From Rhizobium sp. RU33A (GTDB taxonomy: Bacteria; Pseudomonadota; Alphaproteobacteria; Rhizobiales; Rhizobiaceae): a stretch of DNA of 64,000 bases. Position 1 is the stretch's first letter; each line of letters opens with the position of its first letter. Under the pieces are notes generated by a model. That model worked only from the letters and a program-made list of their open reading frames with translations, was not told the origin of the DNA and did not search any database. The stretch spans positions 62,001-126,000 of the forward strand of contig NZ_FTMQ01000007.1 in NCBI RefSeq assembly GCF_900156055.1, given 5' to 3'. The position numbers and the translations under genes are program-made. Shown here one piece after another: positions 53,750 through 62,301 of this stretch.

Positions 53750-53786
53750 GCCGATGCAGGACTTCGTTAACTCGGCCTGCATCGGC
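53750..53786 (+). terminator. Strong hairpin after the tctCBA operon (no T run)
   Basis: GCCGATGCAGG (53750-53760) pairs perfectly with CCTGCATCGGC (53776-53786) across a 15-base loop. It is the first structure after tctA. No T run follows, so it may be a Rho-assisted end or an mRNA 3' stabiliser rather than a classic intrinsic terminator. Confidence 0.5.
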
Positions 53787-53873
53787 TGCATGGCTGGCCT
53801 GACTTTCCATCCATTGTAATTCCGTCGTCGGAGTATCATCTTCTGCTTGCAAACAAAGAAAGCGAGCAAAGAA

Positions 53874-54038
53874 ATGTCTAGCCTCCGCAAGTCCATCCAG
53901 CAGGGTTTCCTCGGTCGTGCGATCGCCGTTATCGGCGCTGCAAGCTCCGCAGCGGCCGCTGTCGAGGGACATCGTCGTCCGAAGGACCATCACCTGAAGA
54001 CGCTCGGCATCAACCCTGCCGATTTCCCGCGCTACTGA
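53874..54038 (+). CDS. Short conserved-looking protein (54 residues), DUF1127-like C-terminus
   Basis: This small protein begins MSSLRKSIQQGFLGRAIAVIG, has an Ala/Ser-rich middle and ends KDHHLKTLGINPADFPRY. The end recalls the LGI(S/D)xxDIxR tail of short DUF1127 proteins common in Rhizobiales. The ribosome site is weak (AAAGAA). A convincing intrinsic terminator lies 70 bases after the stop, which supports a real short transcript. The function is unknown; some DUF1127 proteins act in RNA metabolism and phosphate or carbon homeostasis in Agrobacterium. Confidence 0.65.
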   Translation: MSSLRKSIQQGFLGRAIAVIGAASSAAAAVEGHRRPKDHHLKTLGINPADFPRY

Positions 54039-54108
54039 TTAGCGGCGAGACAATGGGTGCCCATAAGGGCGCTTGAGTAAGGGCCGAATAGCCCAAGTGC
54101 ATTATGCC

Positions 54109-54139
54109 GAGCGCTCCATCGTGGGCGCTCTTTCTGTTT
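54109..54139 (+). terminator. Rho-independent terminator after the 54-residue gene
   Basis: GAGCGC (54109-54114) and GCGCTC (54125-54130) pair. Inside them CCA pairs with TGG across TCG, leaving one bulged T. The T-rich stretch TTTCTGTTT follows directly. It may also serve the convergent kinase transcript ending at 54158. Confidence 0.75.
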
Positions 54140-54157
54140 GAACGATCCCGCAGCGGG

Positions 54158-56032
54158 TTACCTGCCGAGTCGCTCCCCTGCCGCAGTGAGCGCGATGATG
54201 ACGCCGCCCGGCAGCCACTCAAAATCGATGCTTCCGCCGAGGTGGTGAATCGCGCTGGTTCGCGCCAACTTGCTGCCGAAGCCTTCCTGGGTTGGAGCCT
54301 TGATTTCGGGGCGGATGACATTTTCTTGCCATTCCAGATGCAGCGCATCCTGGTCCATCCGCCAGCGAACATCGAGCCTACCATCCTCATCGCGGAAGGG
54401 GCCATATTTTGCCGCATTGGTCGCAAGTTCATGAAAGATCAGTGCAAAGCTCGTTGATGCATGCGGGCCGAGACGAATTTCTGGGCCTTTAAGGGTGACT
54501 TGCCTGTCACGATCCGCCAGATGGGGTGACAGGATTTCTTCCAGAAGTGCGTGGAAGGCGACGGTTTCAGCAACTGATGATCCGGCGATGATGGCCGGCT
54601 GGATCAGGTGGTGGGCCTTCGCCAAGGCTTGCAGGCGACCGTGCAGTGATTGTGCCATCACGCTTACCGACGATGAGGATCGTGCGGTCATGTTGATCAT
54701 GCCTGCAGTGATGGCGAAGAGGTTCTTGACGCGGTGGTTGAGTTCCCGCAGCAGAAGCTGACGAGCTTCCTCGGCCACCTTGAGATCGTGAATATCCGTG
54801 CAGGTCCCATACCAGCGTGTGATTTCGCCGTTCTCGTCGCGCACGCATTGGGCGCGTCCGATGACCCAGCGATAGACGCCGCTTCGATGTCGAAGACGGT
54901 ATTCCACGTGATACGGTTCGCCGGTCTCCAGGCTGTGCTGCCACTTGGCCCAGGTGTCAGCCCGGTCATCGGGGTGAAAGACATTTTCCCATTCCGAGCC
55001 GTCGGTGAAGCCTTCGGCGACGCCGGTATATTCGTACCAACGCTGGTTGAAGTAGTCGTGGTATCCGTCTGCTCGGGTCGACCAGATCATCTGGTCGATT
55101 GAGTTCACGATGGCTTCGAAACGCTGTTCACTGTCCCGGAGAGCGGCCATGGCCGTTGTCGCCTCGGTGACATCAGAGGCCTGGATGAAGATGCCCGCTG
55201 GCTGGCCCGCCGTGTCGGTGATCGGCTGGAAGACGAAGTCCACGTATCGCCCCTGGAGTTTCCCATCGGGGCGCACGAATTCCACTGGCACCGCCTTGCC
55301 CTGGTAGGGTTCGCTGCTCGCATAGACGGTATCGAGCAGGCGGATGAAGCCTTGATCCTTCACTTCTGGCAGGGCCTCTTCAACTGGTCGTCCCAAGAGA
55401 TTGCTTCTCTGTACCAGCTCTTCATAAGCCGGGTTGGCTAGCTTGAAGGTATGCGAAGGGCCTTCCAAAATGGCGATCGCGGCCGGTGCCTGCGCAAAGA
55501 GCCGGCCCAGCCGGGCAATCTCTTGCTGCGTCTGGCGCCTGGCGAGGACGGCAGCCGTGGTTTCGTTGCCCTGGTTGAAGATGCCGACGATGTTGCCGTG
55601 TTCGTCGCGTATGCTGGACAGGCTGTAGTTCCAGTAGCCTTCAGTCGGAACGCCGTTGCGCTCCATCATCAGCAGCTGGTCGTAGGTCGTCACGCCTTCC
55701 CCGGTGGTCATCACCTGGTGGAATTGCGGTCCGACAACGTCCCAGATGTCCAACCATACTTCGGCCGCCGGTCGGCCCAAAGCCCAGGGATGGCGGTCTG
55801 CCGGAATGGGTGCCCAGCTATCGTTATAGAGGAGCCGCATTTCCGGGCCCCAATAAATGGCCGTGGGAAAGCTAGAGTTCAGACAGATGGACAGTGCCGA
55901 GCGCAGCGCGGCTGGCCACTCTTTGATAGGGCCGAGACCGTCTGCCCAGTCATGCTTCAGGATAAGTTCGGCCATCTGGCCGCCATTCCTGAGAAAGCCG
56001 GGTATCACGTTTTGTTGCTCGTCGTGGGACAT
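54158..56032 (-). CDS. Multi-PAS HWE-family sensor histidine kinase
   Basis: This 624-residue soluble kinase has an N-terminal PAS/GAF-like domain (residues about 20-165, ALSICLNSSFPTAIYWGPEMRLLYND). A PAS follows at about 175-300 (FAQAPAAIAILEGPSHTFKLANPAYEELV) and another at about 305-425 (IVNSIDQMIWSTRADGYHDYFNQRWYEYTG). The kinase core starts LLLRELNHRVKNLFAITAGMI, with the phospho-His in NHRVKN, then HELATNAAKYG and LEWQEN, the residues that define HWE kinases. There are no membrane helices. HWE kinases often feed the alphaproteobacterial general stress response or chemotaxis-like outputs. It is divergent from the LOV kinase gene. Confidence 0.92.
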   Translation of the reverse strand: MSHDEQQNVIPGFLRNGGQMAELILKHDWADGLGPIKEWPAALRSALSICLNSSFPTAIYWGPEMRLLYNDSWAPIPADRHPWALGRPAAEVWLDIWDVVGPQFHQVMTTGEGVTTYDQLLMMERNGVPTEGYWNYSLSSIRDEHGNIVGIFNQGNETTAAVLARRQTQQEIARLGRLFAQAPAAIAILEGPSHTFKLANPAYEELVQRSNLLGRPVEEALPEVKDQGFIRLLDTVYASSEPYQGKAVPVEFVRPDGKLQGRYVDFVFQPITDTAGQPAGIFIQASDVTEATTAMAALRDSEQRFEAIVNSIDQMIWSTRADGYHDYFNQRWYEYTGVAEGFTDGSEWENVFHPDDRADTWAKWQHSLETGEPYHVEYRLRHRSGVYRWVIGRAQCVRDENGEITRWYGTCTDIHDLKVAEEARQLLLRELNHRVKNLFAITAGMINMTARSSSSVSVMAQSLHGRLQALAKAHHLIQPAIIAGSSVAETVAFHALLEEILSPHLADRDRQVTLKGPEIRLGPHASTSFALIFHELATNAAKYGPFRDEDGRLDVRWRMDQDALHLEWQENVIRPEIKAPTQEGFGSKLARTSAIHHLGGSIDFEWLPGGVIIALTAAGERLGR

Positions 56033-56178
56033 ATATCCGGCTGCCTTGAGCTATGCGTTGCGGCTTATGCTATGTCAGATAGGACAAACACGTTTCCGTG
56101 TCTATTGCCCCTTATGGCCCGCTTCGGGCGGCCTTGGCATTTCAAAATCCCTGGTCGTCAAATTTTTTGAGAGTGCAG

Positions 56179-56206
56179 GGAACTTTTTTATTTGGCCGTT
56201 GTTTTC
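56179..56206 (+). promoter_or_regulatory. Candidate EcfG-type promoter of the LOV kinase gene
   Basis: GGAAC (56179-56183), a 17-base spacer, then GTTTTC (56201-56206) approximates the general-stress sigma EcfG pattern (GGAAC, 16-17 bases, cGTT). It ends 30 bases before the LOV kinase ATG. The -10 half is imperfect. Confidence 0.4.
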
Positions 56207-56236
56207 GATGGTGGCCTGTTCCAGGACTGGGTATGA

Positions 56237-57364
56237 ATGTCTGATAAAAACTCCTCGCGCCGCGACGCACAAGACGCCGGCGACCGCCTACTCGCCTCCC
56301 ATCCATCCGAGGATCCGTTCGCGGCAGCCTTCAAGGCTACCCGCATGCCGATGCTGATCACGGATCCGCGGCAGCCCGACAACCCAATCATTTTCTGCAA
56401 TCAGGCATTTTCGAACCTGACTGGCTACAGCACCGATGAGCTCATCGGGCGCAACTGCCGTTTGCTGCAGGGACCGGAAACGGACAGCGGTGCGATTGCC
56501 CGTCTGCGCGAGGCTATTGCGGCAGAGCGGGACGTTGCGATCGACATCCTCAACTATCGCAAGGACGGTAGCCAGTTCTGGAATGCGCTTTTCGTCAGCC
56601 CCGTCCGGGATGCCGACGGCGAAGTGGTCTATTTCTTTGCATCACAGCTCGATTTCACGACGATCAAGAGCAAGGAACTCGATCTGGCAGAGGCGCGGCA
56701 ATCGGCCGAACGTGAGGTCGCAAGGCGGACGCATGATCTGTCCGAGGCTCTGAAGGCCCAGACCCTTCTGGTGCATGAGGTCGACCACCGCGTGAAGAAC
56801 AACCTTTTGACCATCGCCTCGATCGTCAAGCTGCAGGCGCGAATGTCTGGAAACGACCTCGTAAAGAGAACCTTGTTCTCGGTGCTCAATCGCGTCGAAG
56901 CGCTGAGCACCGTGCAACGAAAGCTGTTCACAAGCGCCGACCTTGGGCGGTTTGACGTTTCCGACTTTGCCAAGGATCTGATCGAGGATCTGGTCGGCGC
57001 CTTGAAGCGCGACGACATTCGCGTGACGACCGACCTGTCGCCTGTGCTCGTTCCGGCGGTGAAAGCTTCGCCGCTCGCTCTCATCATCAACGAACTGGTG
57101 CTGGATGCCGTGCGCCGAGGACTGAGCGACGGGGGTGGCGACATCCATCTGGAGGTGCGGCGGACCAACGGGCATTTCTTGATCCGGGTAACCGATACGA
57201 CGAAGCCGGTCTCCGTCAATCCGGAAGAGGAGGCTTTTGGCAGGCTCATGCTGGAGACCTGTGCCAAGCAACTGGGCGCGAAGATCGCGCGAGAGGTCGA
57301 AGGCTACCGGACCGACGTTCAGGTCACAATGCTCGTCGAAGACGCAAAGGAAACAGACACTTGA
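56237..57364 (+). CDS. LOV-domain blue-light sensor histidine kinase (HisKA_2/HWE type)
   Basis: This 375-residue protein has a LOV domain at about residues 28-145: photoactive Cys74 in GRNCRLLQG, plus NQAFSNLTGYSTDEL, NYRKDGSQFWNALFVSPV and FFASQLDFT. A coiled linker leads to a HisKA_2-type core with phospho-His184 in HEVDHRVKNNLLTIASIVKLQ, then an ATPase domain with INELVLDAVRRGL. The layout matches LovK-type photoreceptor kinases. The following single-domain response regulator overlaps its stop, as in LovK/LovR of Caulobacter, which act on the general stress response. The ATPase N-box has Asp-Ala in place of the usual Asn-Ala, so kinase competence should be viewed with care. Confidence 0.93.
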   Translation: MSDKNSSRRDAQDAGDRLLASHPSEDPFAAAFKATRMPMLITDPRQPDNPIIFCNQAFSNLTGYSTDELIGRNCRLLQGPETDSGAIARLREAIAAERDVAIDILNYRKDGSQFWNALFVSPVRDADGEVVYFFASQLDFTTIKSKELDLAEARQSAEREVARRTHDLSEALKAQTLLVHEVDHRVKNNLLTIASIVKLQARMSGNDLVKRTLFSVLNRVEALSTVQRKLFTSADLGRFDVSDFAKDLIEDLVGALKRDDIRVTTDLSPVLVPAVKASPLALIINELVLDAVRRGLSDGGGDIHLEVRRTNGHFLIRVTDTTKPVSVNPEEEAFGRLMLETCAKQLGAKIAREVEGYRTDVQVTMLVEDAKETDT

Positions 57365-57786
57365 AGATCATGATCGTCGAGGATGAGGCGCTTCTTGCCC
57401 TGGAACTGGAGCTTGAAGTTGAGGCCGCCGGCCATGTCGTCGTGGGCACGGCCGCGTCGCGCAAAGCCGCATTCGACATCATCGAATCCAGCAAGCCGGA
57501 ATTCGCCTTCGTCGATGTGCACTTGAGCGATGGTCCCTCCGGGATCGAGATCGGTCGTCGACTGGCGGAACGCGAGGTCCCGTTTGTGTTCGTTACGGGG
57601 AATGTCAAACGGATACCGGAAGATTTCGTCGGCGCCATCGGAGCGATTGAGAAGCCTTACACGATGAACGGCCTTCAGAATGCCCTGACCTATATCAGTG
57701 AGCAGGTGGCCGGCGGTCAGGTGGCTAACCCGCCGCCGGGCTTGATCCTGGCCAAGGGTCGGCCGGTTCAGAACGACGCCAGCTGA
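57361..57786 (+). CDS. Single-domain response regulator (LovR-like)
   Basis: This 141-residue receiver domain has acidic Glu7 and Asp8 (MIVEDEA), phospho-acceptor Asp52 in AFVDVHLSD, Thr79 in FVTGN and Lys98 in IEKPY. There is no output domain. The start is TTG 57361, overlapping the LOV kinase stop. In Caulobacter, LovR is a phosphate sink partner of LovK; a similar role is inferred. Its 3' end overlaps the convergent BA14K gene by 19 bases. Confidence 0.92.
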   Translation: MKIMIVEDEALLALELELEVEAAGHVVVGTAASRKAAFDIIESSKPEFAFVDVHLSDGPSGIEIGRRLAEREVPFVFVTGNVKRIPEDFVGAIGAIEKPYTMNGLQNALTYISEQVAGGQVANPPPGLILAKGRPVQNDAS

Positions 57787-58442
57787 CAGGGCTGGCGCGG
57801 GCCGCCGCCATAGGGCTGGTAGGTGTTGTCGCTCGGACGATAGGAGCGATAGCGTTCCATGCAGGCCATGACGTGGCCTTCGTCCCCCATGCCGGCACCA
57901 GGATTGCTTCCGTCGGCACTGACGGTCATGACCCTCGCGTCGCCTTCTTCCAGCTCCGCCATGACCTCGACCTGGTAGGGTGAGTCACAGGGGCGAATGT
58001 CGCCGCTGAAGCCGCGATAGGCATTGCGAACGGGATCGTAGGAACGATAGCGCGCTTCACACCAGGAGAAATGCTCCGGAGGCAGCGTGTCGGCGCCGAA
58101 ACCGGATGTCGCTTCGTCGATCGCCGCAGTGACGAGAGTGTCGATGTCACCAACCTCGGAACCCTGTTCTGCGGTCGCGGTCTGCATACTCTGATCCGAT
58201 GACCCTACGTCGGGTTCGACTATCACCACATGGCTTGCATAGCGGGGCGGTAGACGCTCCAGGTTCTGTGCGGACCTGTCGATGCGAACAGGCTCCATCG
58301 TCCAGAGGTCCTGGATGTCAAGGCCGGTGAATCTGTGGGGGTCTTCTTCCGGTGCGAGCGCGGCTGACGCGAGGACGACGCCACCAATCACCATCCCGGC
58401 GGCGAGCGCTGACGCTGAGAGCAGTTTTATCACGGGTTTCAT
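57768..58442 (-). CDS. BA14K-family surface/periplasmic protein with two BA14K-like motifs
   Basis: This 224-residue protein has an N-terminal signal or anchor helix (MKPVIKLLSASALAAGMVIGGVVLASAALA). Two BA14K-type motifs follow: WCEARYRSYDPVRNAYRGF...RPC near residue 130 and CMERYRSYRPSDNTYQPYGG...QPC at the end. BA14K proteins, first described in Brucella as lectin-like immunoreactive antigens, usually have one motif. I prefer ATG 58442 because GGAG lies about 7 bases upstream; 58454 is an alternative. It converges on the response regulator gene and overlaps it by 19 bases. Confidence 0.82.
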   Translation of the reverse strand: MKPVIKLLSASALAAGMVIGGVVLASAALAPEEDPHRFTGLDIQDLWTMEPVRIDRSAQNLERLPPRYASHVVIVEPDVGSSDQSMQTATAEQGSEVGDIDTLVTAAIDEATSGFGADTLPPEHFSWCEARYRSYDPVRNAYRGFSGDIRPCDSPYQVEVMAELEEGDARVMTVSADGSNPGAGMGDEGHVMACMERYRSYRPSDNTYQPYGGGPRQPCQLASF

Positions 58443-58568
58443 CGGGATCTCCATTCATCGTCTGTGACAGAAGAATGAGATTCCCGTCGGAGGGTTCCCG
58501 ATGAAACGTGTCTTGTCCTTGATTTTTCGACGGTTTCTCCGAAAGGAGGTTAACAATCGAAATTCGTC

Positions 58569-60353
58569 TCAGTGGTTGTGACGCGGCGGTGTCTTGGAGA
58601 TCTGCCGGAAATCCTCTGCGTTTTTGATCGTCGCACCATCGGCCAACTGGGTGACTGTCTGACGATAGAGCCGCTGCCAGGGTGTCGCGTCTTTCGGCAC
58701 GGGGGGAATGCCCTCAGCTTTGCGCGTTTCGATTTCCTCGTCGCCCACCAGCATGTCGCAACGCCCCTCATTCAGGTCGATGCGGATGGTATCGCCGGTC
58801 CTGACCCATGCCAGACCGCCGCCGGCTGCACTTTCAGGCGATGCGTTGAGGATCGAGGGGCTGTCGGCAGTGCCGGACTGGCGGCCGTCGCCGATCGTCG
58901 GAAGACTGAGAATGCCCCGCTTGATGAGGTGATCCGGTGGCTGCATGTTGACCACTTCGGCAGAACCCGGCCAGCCGAGCGGGCCGGCGCCGCGGATGAC
59001 GAGAACGCAGTCCTCGTCTATGTCGAGGGCGGGGTCGTTGATGCGCTTGTGGTAGTCCTCCGAGCCGTCGAAGACGATCGCGCGGCCCTCGAAGATGCCT
59101 TCGCGGCCCTTTTCCTGCAGGTAACGCAGGCGGAAACCCTCGGAAATGACGCTCGTCTTCATGATAGCGAAGTCGAAGAGGTTGCCCTTCAGCACGACGA
59201 AGCCGGCGCGTTCACGCATCGGTTCGTGGTAGGGCTTGATCACCTCCCGATCCGTCGCCTCCCTGCCTTGCAGGTTCTCAACCATGGTGCGGCCGGTTAC
59301 CGTGCGACAGGTCGTGTCGATCTTTCCGACTTGCATCAGCTCCCACATGATCGCCGGGACACCTCCGGCGCGGTGGAACCGCTCGCCGAGATAGGCGCCG
59401 GCCGGCTGAACGTTGGCGAGCAGCGGAATGTCGTAGCCGTGAACCTGCCAGTCCTCGGGCAGGAGTTCGACGCCAGCATGCTTGGCCATGGCCATCAGAT
59501 GCGGCTGGGCATTGGTCGATCCGCCGATCGCCGAGTTGACCCTGATGGCATTGAGAAAGGCTTCGCGGGTGAGGATGTCCGAGGGGCGGATATCCTCCAG
59601 AACCAGTTCGACCGCCCGCTTGCCGGTGCGATAGGCCATCTGGCCGCGTTCGCGGTAAGCGGCGGGAATGGCGGCGCAGCCGGTGAGCGACATGCCGAGT
59701 GCCTCGGCAATCGCGTTCATGGTCGAAGCGGTGCCCATGGTGTTGCAATGTCCGGCAGAGGGGGCCGAATCGAGCGCGCGTTCAAGGAATTCCTCGCGGC
59801 TGATCTCGCCGGCCGCATATTTGCGACGCGAGCGCCAGATTACGGTGCCGGAACCCACCAGCTCGCCATCATGCCAGCCGTCAAGCATGGGGCCGCCGGA
59901 TAGCACGATCGCCGGGATGTCCACCGTCGATGCAGCCATCAGGGCAGAGGGTGTGGTCTTGTCGCAGCCGGTGGTCAGCACGACGCCATCGAAGGGATAG
60001 CCGTAGAGCAACTCGACCAGACCGAGATAGGCAAGGTTGCGGTCAAGGGCGGCCGTCGGTCGCTTGCAGTTCTCGAACAGCGGATGCGACGGGAATTCGA
60101 TCGGAATGCCACCAGCGTCGCGGATGCCGTCGCGCACGCGTTTGGCAAGATCCAGGTGATGACGGTTGCAGGGATTGATGTCGGAGCCCGATTGGGCGAT
60201 CCCGATGATCGGCTTGCCGGAGCGCAGTTCCTCCGGCGTCGTGCCGTAGTTCATGAAGCGCTCCAGATAGAGCGCGGTCATGTCGAGGTGATCGGGGTTG
60301 TCGAACCAGTCCTGCGAACGGAGGCGGCGTTTCGGTTTCTCAGACTCGGTCAT
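58569..60353 (-). CDS. xylD: IlvD/Edd-family dehydratase, D-xylonate dehydratase type
   Basis: This 594-residue Fe-S dehydratase strongly resembles Caulobacter XylD as I recall it: SQDWFDNPDHLDMTALYLERFMNYG at the start, then SGSDINPCNRHHLDLAKRVRDG, VVLTTGCDKTTPSALMAAS, APSAGHCNTMGTASTMNA and the C-terminal PPRHNH. The three Cys in NPCN, TGCDK and GHCNTMG ligate the 2Fe-2S cluster. Xylonate dehydratase makes 2-keto-3-deoxy-D-xylonate; closely related enzymes act on arabinonate or other sugar acids, so the exact substrate is not certain. Its start overlaps the end of the upstream dehydrogenase gene by 14 bases. Together with the SDR and dehydrogenase genes it forms one minus-strand operon. Confidence 0.88.
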   Translation of the reverse strand: MTESEKPKRRLRSQDWFDNPDHLDMTALYLERFMNYGTTPEELRSGKPIIGIAQSGSDINPCNRHHLDLAKRVRDGIRDAGGIPIEFPSHPLFENCKRPTAALDRNLAYLGLVELLYGYPFDGVVLTTGCDKTTPSALMAASTVDIPAIVLSGGPMLDGWHDGELVGSGTVIWRSRRKYAAGEISREEFLERALDSAPSAGHCNTMGTASTMNAIAEALGMSLTGCAAIPAAYRERGQMAYRTGKRAVELVLEDIRPSDILTREAFLNAIRVNSAIGGSTNAQPHLMAMAKHAGVELLPEDWQVHGYDIPLLANVQPAGAYLGERFHRAGGVPAIMWELMQVGKIDTTCRTVTGRTMVENLQGREATDREVIKPYHEPMRERAGFVVLKGNLFDFAIMKTSVISEGFRLRYLQEKGREGIFEGRAIVFDGSEDYHKRINDPALDIDEDCVLVIRGAGPLGWPGSAEVVNMQPPDHLIKRGILSLPTIGDGRQSGTADSPSILNASPESAAGGGLAWVRTGDTIRIDLNEGRCDMLVGDEEIETRKAEGIPPVPKDATPWQRLYRQTVTQLADGATIKNAEDFRQISKTPPRHNH

Positions 60354-61248
60354 CGACAGCACCTTTGCGGCGGTTGATCTTTTCCAGATGAAGCAGAAGG
60401 GCACTGTGGTCGAGTTCGCCATTGCCGTCTGCAACGAAGGCTTCGAAGGCCTGGCGAACGTCCGATGTCAATTGGAGCTCAAGGCTAAAGGTCTCGGCCA
60501 TGGCGGCGACGGCGTTCAGGTCCTTCAACTGCAGGCGCGAGGGGCCGCCCGGCTCGAAGCGCCGCTCGACCATACGCTGTCCGTGCAGTTCCAAGATGCG
60601 GCTTTCGGCGAAGCCGCCGCGGATTGCTTCGCGGAACTTCTCCCGCGAAGCGCCGCCGGCCTCGACGAGCATCATGGCTTCTGCAACGGCGCCGATGGTG
60701 ATCGCGACGATCTGCTGGTTGGCGAGCTTACAGATCTGGCCAGCTCCTGATGGGCCGACATGCGTGACGCGGCCGAGCGGGGCGAAGACATCTGCCAGGC
60801 CCTCGATGACATCGGCATCGCCGCCCGCCATGATCGCCAGCGTGCCGGCTTCCGCCCCGACGACGCCACCTGACACGGGTGCATCGACATGGGCTACGCC
60901 GTGGCCAGCGAGACGGTTTGCGTGATCTTTGGCAATCGGCGGTGCGATCGATGATGTGTCGATGACGACCGTGCCCTTTGCCAGCGCTTCGGCCGTACCC
61001 TTGGTGAAAAGTACGTCCTCGACTGCGGAGCCGTCCGACAGCATGGTGAAAATCACGCTTGCGCCGGAGACTGCATCTGCAGGGCTCTTGGCAAGCCTTG
61101 CACCGGCCGCCGCCAAAGGCTCTGCCTTGCCAAGGTCACGGTTCCAGACCGTGACCGGAAGGCCAGCCGCGAGCAGGCGCCTTGCCATGGGCGCGCCCAT
61201 CAGTCCCGTCCCGAGAAAGGCGATCTGCCTGTTTTCAGTTCCCGTCAA
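60340..61248 (-). CDS. 3-hydroxyisobutyrate dehydrogenase-family NAD(P) oxidoreductase
   Basis: This 302-residue protein has the beta-hydroxyacid dehydrogenase layout: FLGTGLMGAPMARRLLAAGL (nucleotide loop, residues 10-29), VDAPVSGGVVGAEAGTLAIMAGG (substrate loop near residue 120) and the catalytic Lys in GAGQICKLANQQIVA near residue 172. Relatives include tartronate semialdehyde reductase and 3-hydroxyisobutyrate dehydrogenase. Its start overlaps the SDR gene stop, and its end overlaps the dehydratase start. The role is probably reduction or oxidation of a C3-C4 intermediate of sugar-acid breakdown. Confidence 0.9.
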   Translation of the reverse strand: MTGTENRQIAFLGTGLMGAPMARRLLAAGLPVTVWNRDLGKAEPLAAAGARLAKSPADAVSGASVIFTMLSDGSAVEDVLFTKGTAEALAKGTVVIDTSSIAPPIAKDHANRLAGHGVAHVDAPVSGGVVGAEAGTLAIMAGGDADVIEGLADVFAPLGRVTHVGPSGAGQICKLANQQIVAITIGAVAEAMMLVEAGGASREKFREAIRGGFAESRILELHGQRMVERRFEPGGPSRLQLKDLNAVAAMAETFSLELQLTSDVRQAFEAFVADGNGELDHSALLLHLEKINRRKGAVDDRV

Positions 61249-62228
61249 AGCTTGCCTCCCAGTTCATCCTCGATATGCACCCGAATAATTTCGTCAAAAG
61301 AGCTTTCGGCGGTGAAGCCGAGTGCGCGGGCGCGGGTTGCTTCGAAGCCGGGAGCCCAGCCGGCGCAGATGCGCATGATCATCTCGTCAGGCTCGTGGCG
61401 GATGAGCTTGACCGCTTTCTCGCCTGCTACGCGGCGCAGCGCTTCGATCTGCTCGCCAACGGTTGCGCTGAGGCCCGGCATCGACAGGTTGCGGCGTGGG
61501 CCGACGGTTTCCAGGTCGATGTTTGCGCCGTGGATGAGGAACCCGACCGCAGATCGGGGCGAGGCGTGCCAGTGGCGGACATCGCCGCCCACCGGCAAGA
61601 CGGCCTCCTGGCCGACCAGCGGCTCGCGCAGGATGTTGGAGAAGAAGCCCGAGGCTGCCTTATTCGGCTTGCCGGGGCGAATGCAGATTGTTGGCAGGCG
61701 GATGCCGATCCCGTCGAAATAACCCTTTCGGGAATAGTCGGAGAGCAGCAGCTCGCAAATCGCCTTCTGCGTGCCGTAGCTGGTAAGCGGCGTGGTGTGG
61801 AACTCGTCCGGGATCGGGTAAGGCAGCGGCGCACCGACGACCGCGATCGACGAGGTGAAGACCACTCTGGGGCAATAGCCGTCCGCCATGTGGGCGAGAC
61901 GAATTGCCTCGAACAGGTAGCGGGTGCCGTCGAGGTTGATCTTGTAACCCTTTTCGAAGTCGAGTTCCGCTTCCCCTGAGACGATCGCAGCGAGATGGAA
62001 GATGACATCGGGGCGCGATGCAATCAGGCGCTCGGCGGATGCGGGCTCGGACAGATCGACGGTCTCTATCGTCACTCTGCCGTTGAAGCCTGTGGGAGCA
62101 TCTGCAGCCACGACATCGGCGAGCGTCATCGCCGTGATCTGCCGTCCCTGCAACTCTCCATCGCGTGTGAGCCTTTGCGCCAGCTTGCGCCCGACCATGC
62201 CGGCCGCGCCAATCACCAGAATATGCAT
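61245..62228 (-). CDS. SDR-family NAD-dependent dehydrogenase, D-erythronate dehydrogenase (DenD)-like
   Basis: This 327-residue extended SDR has MHILVIGAAGMVGRKLAQRL, the Asp for adenine contact in TLADVVA, catalytic Ser in VVFTSSIAVVG and Tyr/Lys in LTSYGTQKAICELLL near residue 150. The later GIGIRLPTICIRPGKPNKAASGFFSNILREPL region matches the DenD group, which oxidises D-erythronate at C2. The usual partners OtnI, OtnK and OtnC are absent here; instead it sits with a xylonate-type dehydratase, so another aldonate is plausible. ATG 62228 is taken because the Rossmann strand begins there. It is the first gene of the minus operon. Confidence 0.85.
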   Translation of the reverse strand: MHILVIGAAGMVGRKLAQRLTRDGELQGRQITAMTLADVVAADAPTGFNGRVTIETVDLSEPASAERLIASRPDVIFHLAAIVSGEAELDFEKGYKINLDGTRYLFEAIRLAHMADGYCPRVVFTSSIAVVGAPLPYPIPDEFHTTPLTSYGTQKAICELLLSDYSRKGYFDGIGIRLPTICIRPGKPNKAASGFFSNILREPLVGQEAVLPVGGDVRHWHASPRSAVGFLIHGANIDLETVGPRRNLSMPGLSATVGEQIEALRRVAGEKAVKLIRHEPDEMIMRICAGWAPGFEATRARALGFTAESSFDEIIRVHIEDELGGKL

Positions 62229-62301
62229 GTGACAGTCTCCTCCCGTGTCATTCTTCGACCCTGCGCGCATCTGCACAAGGGCCTTCTTCAAAAACCATTT
62301 G

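Noticed and set aside
58443..58568. EcfG promoter for the BA14K gene
   Set aside because: GGAAC occurs on the minus strand, but no CGTT-like -10 follows at the right distance.
58572..59903. 443-codon open frame opposite xylD
   Set aside because: XylD motifs are complete on the minus strand; the opposite frame is a GC-rich mirror.
61245..62228. Canonical D-erythronate/threonate pathway
   Set aside because: Only a DenD-like enzyme is present; the isomerase, kinase and decarboxylase partners are missing.
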